DNA from: Prillingera fragicola
Lineage: Eukaryota > Basidiomycota > Tremellomycetes > Trichosporonales > Trichosporonaceae
Length of the DNA: 64,000 bases
Assembly: GCA_002335605.1 (NCBI GenBank)
Contig: BEDY01000004.1
Span: 124,001 to 188,000 of the forward strand
Reading direction: 5' to 3'
The translations under genes were made by a program, and so were the position numbers. Each line of letters opens with the position of its first letter. Positions within the stretch are counted from its first letter, which is position 1. Below are positions 54,121 through 63,195 of the stretch, piece after piece. The notes under the pieces were generated by a model. It saw only the letters and a list, made by a program, of their open reading frames with translations. It had not been told where the DNA came from and ran no database searches.

Positions 54121-56511
54121 ATGACAATTGCTGCCGAGGACATTGCAGCTCCGGCCCCCGAGGTCAAGGTCACCCCCGAACGCCCAACTACTCGCCCTGG
54201 CTTCAATGTGCCGCTCAACGAGTACAGGGACACCGACTACTCCTCCGTCACTGACGGTAACAAGCGCTTTCCTTCGGCAGTCATGGATGAGGAGTGGTTC
54301 TCCAACACGCCCACTGTCCGCGAGCGCGCCATGCTTTCGGTCATGAACATGGTGACGGACAAGCCCGAGTGGTCTCGCAAAGTGTTTGACGACACTATTG
54401 TGGCCAAGTGGAAGTCTGAGATTGCAACGTTCCCCTATGAGCAGCCATTCCACCTTGGGTTCACGGACAGGATGTTTGACTGGTGCATCCAAGAGCTGCG
54501 TGCAAAAGCGCCTGTGTTCGACAAGACAGGCATTGTCTCAGTGTTCGACCTCGCTGCTGCCGTCTTCAAGTCAGACAGCATTGTCCCCGCCGAGGTCCGT
54601 GCTGCGCTGCTCGAGGGAGTCAAGCCCCTCGAGGACGTGCCAGAGAAGGACAAGGACTGGCATCCCGGAAGCGACAACCTCGTCCTCGACCTCGTGCACC
54701 CCTCACTCTGGCCCGTCGTTTATGGCAAGACCCGTGCTGTCAAGGAGGAGCTTACCCTCGCCAACTGCCTCGATGCGTATGGCCAGGGCAAGGTTCTTGT
54801 CGAGCAGAAAGCCTGGGAGAAGAAGAAGGCGAAAACGAATCCTGTGTCTGACGAGGCACCCCAAGCTGAGGACGCCGAGACTAGTGCTCTTTTTAATCGT
54901 CTCGTTGGCCTTCCTGAAGATGATGACGGAGGCATCGACAACGACGATGAAGCCTCGGTCGACTCTTGGATGGTTGAATGCGGTCTTGTGAACGACAGTA
55001 TCATCGGGCCCTCATTCGGTGACGACGAACCCCTCTCGTCGCGCATCTTGTCGCGCAAGTTTCAGTGGCTCCCGTGCGAGGTCAAGCTCGACGACGCAGG
55101 CAAGACTAAGATCACAAGCTACATCAACAATCTACACCCAGTCGGGCACGCCGCCCTGTACCCCGTGGTCGAGAAGCTACTGGACGCCTCAATGCCCATG
55201 TTAGATGCCGCATACGAGCGTGTCATGAGCTGGGAGGGGCGTGACGCAGTCGACCCACTTAGCCGTACGCGTGTGCCATGCTTGGAGAGCAACCGCGACT
55301 GTGGCATGCCGGATTGGTGCAAAGCCAAGGGCAACTGCGCCAGTTACAATGGGCCTTACGATTCGGACGATGGAGGTGACGATGACGACGACGACGACGA
55401 CGACGACGACGAAGAAGACAATGATGGTGATGATGGTGGTGATGGTGATGATGGTGATGATGGCGACGACGATGAGGATGATGATGAGGAGGAGGAGGAT
55501 GATGGTGAGAATGACGACCACGACGACGACGACGACAATGACGAGAAGGTGGAGGATGGGACCAAGGACGAGACCGAGGCCGAAGCCACTGTTGGCGAGG
55601 ATTCCACGGGTACCGCCGTTGAGGAGATTGTTGTCCTTGACCCCGCGCTCCTTGACCCCGAGCTCCATAACCCCGAGCTTGAAGCGCGCTTCCCAGACGA
55701 CCCCGAGCTTGAAGCCTACGAGCGCAACGATCTTTGGTACAACCGCACACACCCTATCACGCAACCCGAACCTCGCGATACATTCGAGTGCATAGGTGTG
55801 ACTGAGTACAAGACGTCCGGGTACTTTGGCGGCCGCCGCGAACTGCAAGTCATTGTCAAACTTGCCAACATTCATCTCACCCCGGAGAAGCCCGAGTATA
55901 ACGGTGGTTCGTGGCACGTCGAGGGCGCGATCAACGAGCGCATCTGCGCCACGGCCCTCTACTATTACGACCAGGACAACATTACGCCCAGCTCTCTTGG
56001 ATTCCGCACCAACTGCGACTCGGAGGAAATGTGTATGAACTTTGAGTACGAGCAGAGCGACCACGTTCCCTTCGAGGCCATCTACGGCATGGTAGCAAGC
56101 TTTGCCAATGACTCTGGCACGATCGCCCACTTCGGGGAGGTACAGACGTCTGACAACCGTATGCTCGTCTTCCCCAACGTGTTCCAGCACCGCGTCTCGC
56201 CCTTCAAGCTCAGGGACGCCACCAAGCCCGGCCACCGCAAGATTGTCGCTCTCTTCCTCGTCGACCCCGCCACCCCCGTCCTCTCCACCGCCAACGTGCC
56301 GCCCCAGCAGCAGCACTGGGGTAACGTCCCCGAGGTCGACGAGCGCCTGCCAGCCGAGATCTCGCGCATGGTCTATGAACACATCGACTGCCCTTACCCG
56401 CTCGAGACGGCCAAGAAGATCCGTGAGGAGCTTATGGAGGAGCGCAAGAGCGTCGCCGAGGCCAGTAACAAGATCATCACCATGGGTGACTTTTCTCTTT
56501 GTGAGCACTAG
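54121..56511 (+). CDS. DUF4246 family protein with long acidic insertion
   Basis: Intronless, 796 aa, from ATG 54121 (MTIAAEDIAAPAPE) just after a CT-rich leader; the open frame upstream is not conserved. It has the fungal DUF4246 layout. An N-terminal half contains MDEEWFSNTPTVRERAMLSVMNMVTDKPEW and LDLVHPSLWPVVYGKT. A middle block includes LSRKFQWLPCEVKLDD and YINNLHPVGHAALYPVVEKL. A C-terminal core contains YNGGSWHVEGAINERICATALYYYD, FPNVFQHRVSPFKL and KPGHRKIVALFLVDP. Between middle and C-terminal core lies a stretch of ~62 mostly Asp/Glu residues (about 416-480). HxE (HVE), a distal His (QHR) and an Arg further on have the order of the metal and 2-oxoglutarate ligands of Fe(II) dioxygenases; this is inference. 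The biochemical role is unknown to me. Near the stop it converges with CDC9. Confidence 0.88.
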   Translation: MTIAAEDIAAPAPEVKVTPERPTTRPGFNVPLNEYRDTDYSSVTDGNKRFPSAVMDEEWFSNTPTVRERAMLSVMNMVTDKPEWSRKVFDDTIVAKWKSEIATFPYEQPFHLGFTDRMFDWCIQELRAKAPVFDKTGIVSVFDLAAAVFKSDSIVPAEVRAALLEGVKPLEDVPEKDKDWHPGSDNLVLDLVHPSLWPVVYGKTRAVKEELTLANCLDAYGQGKVLVEQKAWEKKKAKTNPVSDEAPQAEDAETSALFNRLVGLPEDDDGGIDNDDEASVDSWMVECGLVNDSIIGPSFGDDEPLSSRILSRKFQWLPCEVKLDDAGKTKITSYINNLHPVGHAALYPVVEKLLDASMPMLDAAYERVMSWEGRDAVDPLSRTRVPCLESNRDCGMPDWCKAKGNCASYNGPYDSDDGGDDDDDDDDDDDEEDNDGDDGGDGDDGDDGDDDEDDDEEEEDDGENDDHDDDDDNDEKVEDGTKDETEAEATVGEDSTGTAVEEIVVLDPALLDPELHNPELEARFPDDPELEAYERNDLWYNRTHPITQPEPRDTFECIGVTEYKTSGYFGGRRELQVIVKLANIHLTPEKPEYNGGSWHVEGAINERICATALYYYDQDNITPSSLGFRTNCDSEEMCMNFEYEQSDHVPFEAIYGMVASFANDSGTIAHFGEVQTSDNRMLVFPNVFQHRVSPFKLRDATKPGHRKIVALFLVDPATPVLSTANVPPQQQHWGNVPEVDERLPAEISRMVYEHIDCPYPLETAKKIREELMEERKSVAEASNKIITMGDFSLCEH
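55363..55557 (+). repeat. GAC/GAT/GAG trinucleotide-rich tract encoding an acidic run
   Basis: A near-microsatellite of Asp/Glu codons lies inside the DUF4246 gene. It starts with about ten nearly uninterrupted gac codons and then mixes gatggtgat-like units, so runs are imperfect. Length variation between strains would be expected. Confidence 0.85.
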
Positions 56512-56784
56512 GCTTTGCCAAGCATGGTCTTGCAGGCTGTAGATACCCAGAGTTTGTGGACAATGTGGCCAATAGTGGGAAAGAAGATGCAACTTGATGG
56601 ATGGAAAGGCACCTCGAATCAAGCATAGTTCATTCCTTCGGGCCATGATTGCTCACCGGACAAGGCACTGATTGAGAAGGAAGTGAACGCTATTGCTCCA
56701 TGTCAGCTCAACAGCTTCTCACAGTACACCCGCATGCATAGCTTGTGCGTATCCCATATTACATATCGTCATCAATCTAACCCA

Positions 56785-59596
56785 CTACCAAAAGTCGTCT
56801 TCACCGCCGCCACCGCCCTTCTTGGAGGCGGTAGCCTGGCGCTGGTAGAAGTCTGCCACCTGCTCGGAGGTTGTAGCGTCTTCGGCGTCCTTGTCATCGC
56901 GCACACGTTGGAAGCGAGGGAAACGAAGCGAGATACCACGGCTCTCAATCTGCGTCGTCAATGCTGTCCCAATGTGCACTAAGTACCCACAATACCGTGA
57001 GCTGCAGTGTAGACCGGACTCAAACTCAAATCGGCGGTGAGCACCTCCCAGACAATCTTGGGCTCAAACCAGACGTCGGGCTTGGCGCCTCCAGGCTCAA
57101 TGTCACCACGCATGGTCGCAGTCTGCAGAGGGTGAAGGTCACCGTAGAACTGCTGGAGCACCTCGTCGCTGAATCCCGTACCAATCTTGCAGATTGTCTG
57201 GAAGTTCTCAGAGTCGGGGTCGTAGCAGGCTAGGAGGAACGCGCCGTAGACGTTTGTGCGCTTGCCCTTGCCGTAGTAAGCCCCCACGACGACGAGGTCA
57301 AGGGAGTCGCCCACACCGGACAGGTAGTCCTTCTTGAGCTATCTTGTTAGCTGCACTCAACAGTCGTCAACCCACCTTCAGCCAGTTAATACTGCGACGA
57401 CTGGGCTCGTAAGTCGAGGCAGTGGTAGTGAGCATCTTGACCATGAGGCCCTCACAGCCGTCCTTCACACTCTGATCGAGGAAAAGCTGAATCTCCTCGG
57501 TGGTAGTGCCATCTGATGAGATGGCAAAACCAAACTCGCTCTCGACGGCGTGGAAGTGATCACGCATGATCTCGCGTCGCTCTTTGAGCTCCTTGTGGAG
57601 CAGGCTCTCGCCATTGAGGTACAGCAGGTCGAAAGCAAACAGGTGTACGCGCACGGTGATGTCCTCGGTGCGGACATCCTTGCGTTTGCGTCGGCTCAGG
57701 TCCTGGAACGGAAGAAGCTTCTTTGCCTCAATGTCGTACGCCACGGCCTCGGCATCGAGAACAAACGACTTGACGCCCTCCTTGATGCACTGAAATATAA
57801 GCAACAGTCCACGCGGCGTCACTAACCTTGGGAACCTGCTCCATCAAATCAGGGTACTTTGCACTCATGTTCTCCGAGTTGCGACTGAACACGGTAATCT
57901 TGCCGCCATCCAGCAGATGCACTTGAGCACGCTCGCCGTCGTACTTATACTCGCAAGTAAACTCTTTGCCCTCGAAGCGATCGAGGACTTCACCAATAGC
58001 CTTGGTAGGCTTGGCCAGCATGGGCTTGAGAGGAACACCAGGCGTCAACTTGCAGTTGGCGCGGAGATGGGCCACACCACCCTCCATGAGAGCAGGAATG
58101 ATAATGTCGTAGGTGGGCAACTCGCTGTACACCGCCTTCACAATCTGCGCTCCAGTCTCCAGCTTTTCTGAAAGAGACTCGGCTGAATAGCGCTTATCGC
58201 CTGCCATTGTTAGCTCCACAGTCATTTGGCATGCTACTCACCCAGCTCTTTCAGCACCATGGCATGTGCGAGGGCCACAACAAGGGTACCACCTGCCAGA
58301 CCAATACGCAGCTTGCCTTCCAGACTGCGAATGATAAACTTGGCCTCCATGCCCTGACAAGCGGACAGCATCTTCTTGATGATGCCAACCTTCTTCGATT
58401 GAGACTATGCGCATCCGTCAGTCATGAGCCACGTGTCGCGGTGTGCACTCACAGCATTGCCAGAAGCCTTGGCAATCTCAGTCAGGTTCTGGAAAACATA
58501 GGGCACGGTCAATGGTTTGGGCTTGAACATGGTCGGTTGAGTGTTCCTTGAAAGCTGAGTCTTTAGACGAGAACGGGCGACGTGAGCTCACCATCGCAAC
58601 CTTGCCTAGATCGCCTTCCTTGCGCAGATCCTCCTTAATCTTGGCGGCCGAGCGCCCCGTGCTCTCCGCAATAGCCTTGACAAGAAGCGACTCTCCGATA
58701 CCAAGCTCTGTACCCTCATAGTCCGGGCACAGCTGTAGGAGTCAGAAGCGGACTGATGTGGGTCACTCACGCGGTTTATGCACAGGTACACGACCTGGAG
58801 AAGACTCTTGCCATCACTCTTGTCACGATTTGCCACTGCCAACAAGAACTTTGTGAGAATTTCAAGAATCTCCAGGCGCTTCGTGGTGGCCTCAATCTTC
58901 TCAAACGTCGCGACAAGCGATGCGTACGGTACACTGGCATCAGCGTGCGGCCGGCATGAACACACTCACGGTTCCCCCTCCTTCCAGCCCTTTGTAAAAT
59001 CGGGCGTGACCTTGGCATTCTTGACAAAGATGGAAGCACTATTTCCGTCAGCGTAGCTCACAGTCTGAGCATACAGTTTAGACGCGGCCTTGCCCTCCTG
59101 CTTCTGAATCTCTTCGTCGCTAAGCTCGTCCTCGCCCTCTTCGTCGGCCGGGGAGATTTTGTCGTTCTCCTCAACCTCTGGCTTTGGCGTTGCTTTCTTG
59201 ATCTGGAATATAGAGGCGATTGGCTTTGACTTGGTCTCGGCATTCTTCTCCTTTCCAGACGAGCTCTGTTTTTTGGGACTACTCTTACCAGAGCCGGAAG
59301 GTATGGCGAAGATTGAAGCGGCGGGATCGTCCGTCTTCATCTTCTTGGCAGGGGGAGACATGACTGAAGACATTAGTTGGTGTATGGTACGAGCATGTCG
59401 CAATTTGCATACCTTTGGCCGCCTCGTCCTTGTCATCTGCCATTGGCTTGGCGGTCGTGGACGCGTCTGATCCCTCGTCGTCAGACTCGATAATGCGCTT
59501 TGGCTTGCGCTGCTTCTGGGGAGCCTTCACCGGGCTATCAATGTCTAAGATGTCAGTGAACAAAGCTCGAACGTTGAAGCGCGACTTGCCAGACAT
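56785..59596 (-). CDS. CDC9: DNA ligase I (ATP-dependent)
   Basis: Ten exons and nine short introns, all in phase, from ATG 59596 ([16 protein letters not shown]) to the stop at 56785 after [10 protein letters not shown]; about 800 aa. The N-terminal ~200 residues are Lys/Ser/Glu-rich and disordered. The DNA-binding domain follows ([21 protein letters not shown]). The nucleotidyltransferase has the AMP-lysine motif [10 protein letters not shown] (motif I), [26 protein letters not shown] (motif III) and EGLMVKML (motif IV). The OB domain contains [28 protein letters not shown] and [14 protein letters not shown], and near the end [16 protein letters not shown]. It seals Okazaki fragments and excision-repair nicks. 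The last donor must be GTGGGT (before ACTTAG) to give [14 protein letters not shown] MluI-type box (ACGCGT) lies 63 bp upstream of the ATG. Confidence 0.95.
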
Positions 59597-59944
59597 GGTG
59601 TTGCTTGACGCTGTGTCGGGAGGCTGAAGCGGGATTGTTGTTCATTGCGCACCAGAAGACGCGTCGAGCTGAGGTCAACCGACCTCCACCTGCAATAAAT
59701 TTTACGTAAACAGTCTGTTGGACACTTCTGGTTCCGTCCCTGTTTGCAAACCAGTTACGTCTTTTGAATCATGTTGTACCCAGCTCAAGCTCGAGTCCAC
59801 CGTCTGCGTCCACTTGCATCACAGTCCCTTGGTTTTCCTTACGGATCAACGGCGCCGACAGCTTGAAAGACTGTTCTGCTGCTTCACATTGGCACAGTTG
59901 AGCTCCAACTGTTTCACTGGCCCCTTGCTTCGGATCGGCAGACA
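59597..59944. promoter_or_regulatory. Divergent promoter between CDC9 and the zinc-finger nucleoporin gene
   Basis: A 348-bp region serving both genes. It includes ACGCGT at 59659-59664 and an AT-rich patch (about 59690-59715). Confidence 0.5.
59659..59664. promoter_or_regulatory. MluI cell-cycle box (ACGCGT) upstream of DNA ligase I
   Basis: ACGCGT is the binding core of the MBF (Mbp1/Swi6) G1/S regulator in yeasts, and CDC9 is a classical MCB-controlled gene in budding yeast. Here the box is 63 bp from the ligase ATG. Function in this fungus is inference. Confidence 0.5.
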
Positions 59945-62900
59945 ATGCATCGCTCATCGTCACGCAAGGACCTGCGTGCTGAGCGATTGGGGCAGAGCCC
60001 CTACTCTCGTTCAGGCAACGGCGAGCGCCATCAGCTCAAGCGAAGCGTATGTCCTACTCTACGACAGACATCTGACATGACCCAGGCTCTTTCGTCGCTT
60101 GTCAGCTTCGTGTCGGCACCCTTCCGCCGTCTCGGCAACGATGGAGCCGACGCTGAAGCTCAATCAGTATCAGGCTCAGAGGACGGATGGAACGGCGAGC
60201 CGCCGGCGACCATGAGGGGTCAGGACGTCTTCTCTCTTGCTTCGGCGGCGGGGCGGGAAGGCGCCGCTTTCGAGGCGCGCGCCGAGGCATGGCGAGCAGA
60301 CAAGGGCTTGCTGAACAAGAGTGTTGCTCGAGGTTTCCCCGTACGTCCAATCGCGTGCCCCCATTCACATCTAATCTTGCAGAGCTCCAACTCGCAATGG
60401 GGTCTTGACTTGGAGGCGGGTGCGTCCAAGTCGCACCTTCCGTACTCTCCCTCGCTTCCGTCAATGCAGACACCGCAGAGCCGCCAGCCAAAGGCTACTG
60501 GTACTCCTCAGGCAGCCAATGCGGCGTCGAGGGCAGCACTGCGTGCCTTTCTCGAAGCCAAGGGTGACACTCCTATGAAAGCTCAAGATTACGATGTCAT
60601 AGATAGCCTGACCCGCAACATCAAATCTGAAGGCAGCGCGCCCGATGTGGGCTTGGGCGGATGGAGCGCTGGCACAAACGCAGGCACACCGTCGAAGAGT
60701 CGCACAGTATTCCAGCCTCATTCGCCATCGGTGTCCACGCCTGGAACAAGCTTTTCTCTCGGTTCGACTGCAGTCCGAGGTCCCACCGGCTTGCTACGCA
60801 AGCGCACATATCTCGGTCCAGGAATGTCGCCCAGGCGCGCCCATCCCTTGCGATCAGCTGCCACTGGCCTTGGCACAAGCGTCCACCAAGCCACACCGAA
60901 GAAACGTCGAGTGTACGATGACATCGTGGTGGAGGATGTCACCGATGCTCCTTCTGCCTCGAGCCCACCCACAGGGTCTGCAGCCGTTGCAGAGGCCGTG
61001 GCAGCCAGCTTCAATGCCAAGGCTCGCAGCTCGTTGAACCGCTCGTCCTCGGCCGCTTCCCCCCGACCTGTCGTTACCCGTGCCAGTCAGAAGCGAGCTG
61101 CTGATATTATGCGTGAGGTGATTGACGCCGAGATCGGCTCACTTGCGGAGCCCTCACCATCCATTACGGTCAATCCTTACGAGGACTTCCAGCCAGCCCT
61201 CCCCTCGGGTAAGCACACCTCCGTGCGCTCCTCACTCCGCAAGTCGACGTCGGCTATGAGGTTGTCTCTTCGTAGCTCCACGCCCAGCCGCGGAGCAGCC
61301 GAGCAGATTGAACGTCTGCGCGGCACTTCGCGGCCGCTTACAACGCTCGAGATGGTTAGCAGCTACAAGCAGCAAGAAGGGCCCGCCGATGTTGAGATGA
61401 GCGACGATGAGCCAGAGGTCGTGTCGCCCCCTCCTCCAACGGTGAAGAAGGCACCCAAGGCACCAGCTCCTGCACCAGAGCCTGTTCAACATGCCCCTTC
61501 GGCAATGACAGTGATTCCCGAGGCTACGACTTACAAGTCTCTGAGCGTGCCGACTCACACTTCGTCCACCATTGGCAGTGCACCGTCCACTATAGTCAAG
61601 CCTGCCCAAGAGGCGAGCTCTGCCCTCACGGACTCTATCCTGTCTGCGTCAAAGACTCCCACTCCCACCTTTGAAGTACGGTCTGTCGGTATCGGTGCGC
61701 CGCCTCCTGCCGCGAGCTCCTCCGCACCTCGTTCTTTTGTTACCCGCGCTACCAGCCGCCGTGTGGACCCTACTGCGATCTACCTTTCCTCCAAGGACTC
61801 AGCTCTCAGCACGGACAAGGCCGCTCTGCCATTCTATACCTTCACTGTGTCTCCTACATTGGGCGGCAATTCGCCCAGTGAGGAGGTCAAGGAAAAGGCC
61901 CGCGCTCGCCCGGTCGAGCACTTTGAGTTCTCTCTTCCCACATCAGCCTTTTTGCCTCCGGCATCTCGTCCCGCGCCCTCAGATGCTCCCAAGGTTACTG
62001 CGCCCTCAGCTGCTGTCGCCAAGGCCGCTACGCCGAAGGCCGCAGAATGGACCTGTGACTTGTGCGGCTTGCAAAACCCGGATAGCGCGAAGGAGAAGTG
62101 TACCGTTTGCGAAGAGAAACGACCTGGAGCAACCCCAGCACCTGCCAAGGCACCTGCGACGATGCCTGCTGCTCCCTCGGGTGGATTCTCCTTTGGAGCT
62201 GCCAAGCCGGCTTCTGCGTCGGCAGCTGAGTGGACCTGCGACCTGTGTGGCCTGCAGAACCCCGACAGTGCCAAGGAGCAGTGCACTATTTGCGAGGCGA
62301 AGCGACCAGGGGATGCGCCTGCGACGGCTGGTGGATTCTCATTCGGGGCCAAGCCTGCGGCGCCTGCCGCTGCGGCTGGCGGAGCTGAGTGGGAATGCAG
62401 CGTCTGCATGCTCATGAGCCCCGACAGCGCGAAAGAGAAGTGCATCGTCTGTGAGGCACCTCGCCCCGGGGCATCGGCGAGTGCGTCGTCCGCGGCACCA
62501 CCGCCCGCCCTGCCCGCAGTGCCCACTGGCGGCTTCTCCTTTGGTGGGAAGCCCGTCTCCGCTCCTTCATCTGACGCACCACCCGCGCCACCGAGTGGTG
62601 GATTCTCCTTTGGCGGAGCCCCAGCTGCCCCCTCTGCTCCCTTCTCCTTCGGCGGCAAGCCCCTCGCCGCGAGCTCATCCAAGGCCGCAGCTGCCCCCGC
62701 CTCAGGAGGCTTTGGCTTCCCCGGAGCCCCAGCTGCGCCTTTCTCGTTCGGAGCCATGCCAGCAGCAAAGCCTGCTCCTGCAGCTTCGTCTGGCCCAGCC
62801 TGGACGTGCGACACGTGCATGCTCGAGAACCCGGACAGTGCAAAGGAGACGTGCACAATATGTGAGGCGCCTCGTCCTGGTGCCGCCGCTGCTGCGCCAG

Positions 62901-63082
62901 CCAAGGCTTCTGGCTTTGCCATGCCCAGCGCGCCATCGGGTGGGTTTAGCTTTGGCGCCAAGCCAAGCGCTCCCAAGCCGGCTGCCACTGCTGGTGCCGT
63001 TTGGACGTGCGACACTTGCATGCTCGAGAATCCCGCCAGTGCTACTGAGAAGTGCACGATATGTGATGCCCCCAGGCCATAG
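59945..63082 (+). CDS. FG nucleoporin with five RanBP2-type zinc fingers (Nup153-like)
   Basis: Model join(59945..60046, 60086..60340, 60383..63082), 1018 aa. Both introns (39 and 42 nt) are multiples of three without stops, so the unspliced frame is also open. The N-terminal part has short conserved-looking segments (SSLVSFVSAPFRRLG) and helical stretches. The middle is Ser/Thr/Pro-rich with KKRRVYDD, a possible nuclear signal. From about residue 674 come five zinc fingers of the form W-x-C-x2-C-x11-C-x2-C (EWTCDLCGLQNPDSAKEKC first; the last forms the C-terminus at about 992-1018). They are separated by GGFSFG/FSFGAKP repeats typical of FxFG nucleoporins. RanBP2-type fingers in Nup153 and Nup358 bind Ran. 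The mix of FG repeats and fingers points to a nuclear-basket pore protein. Confidence 0.85.
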   Translation: MHRSSSRKDLRAERLGQSPYSRSGNGERHQLKRSVCPTLRQTSDMTQALSSLVSFVSAPFRRLGNDGADAEAQSVSGSEDGWNGEPPATMRGQDVFSLASAAGREGAAFEARAEAWRADKGLLNKSVARGFPVRPIACPHSHLILQSSNSQWGLDLEAGASKSHLPYSPSLPSMQTPQSRQPKATGTPQAANAASRAALRAFLEAKGDTPMKAQDYDVIDSLTRNIKSEGSAPDVGLGGWSAGTNAGTPSKSRTVFQPHSPSVSTPGTSFSLGSTAVRGPTGLLRKRTYLGPGMSPRRAHPLRSAATGLGTSVHQATPKKRRVYDDIVVEDVTDAPSASSPPTGSAAVAEAVAASFNAKARSSLNRSSSAASPRPVVTRASQKRAADIMREVIDAEIGSLAEPSPSITVNPYEDFQPALPSGKHTSVRSSLRKSTSAMRLSLRSSTPSRGAAEQIERLRGTSRPLTTLEMVSSYKQQEGPADVEMSDDEPEVVSPPPPTVKKAPKAPAPAPEPVQHAPSAMTVIPEATTYKSLSVPTHTSSTIGSAPSTIVKPAQEASSALTDSILSASKTPTPTFEVRSVGIGAPPPAASSSAPRSFVTRATSRRVDPTAIYLSSKDSALSTDKAALPFYTFTVSPTLGGNSPSEEVKEKARARPVEHFEFSLPTSAFLPPASRPAPSDAPKVTAPSAAVAKAATPKAAEWTCDLCGLQNPDSAKEKCTVCEEKRPGATPAPAKAPATMPAAPSGGFSFGAAKPASASAAEWTCDLCGLQNPDSAKEQCTICEAKRPGDAPATAGGFSFGAKPAAPAAAAGGAEWECSVCMLMSPDSAKEKCIVCEAPRPGASASASSAAPPPALPAVPTGGFSFGGKPVSAPSSDAPPAPPSGGFSFGGAPAAPSAPFSFGGKPLAASSSKAAAAPASGGFGFPGAPAAPFSFGAMPAAKPAPAASSGPAWTCDTCMLENPDSAKETCTICEAPRPGAAAAAPAKASGFAMPSAPSGGFSFGAKPSAPKPAATAGAVWTCDTCMLENPASATEKCTICDAPRP

Positions 63083-63195
63083 AGTCGTCTGCATCTATCA
63101 GTACATTATACGATGCATCAGTGCAACCATCCTCGCGTACCCCGACTGACTCTTGACTATGATTATTCATGATGATTACTCTTTCCCTCGCCATT

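Noticed and set aside
55201..56646. 481-residue minus-strand frame opposite the DUF4246 gene
   Set aside because: It is the antisense of a conserved coding region; the long Val/Ile run is the complement of the Asp codon repeat, not a membrane protein.
61834..63057. 407-residue minus-strand frame opposite the zinc-finger nucleoporin
   Set aside because: Antisense of repeat-rich coding sequence; its apparent internal repeats mirror the zinc-finger/FSFG units.
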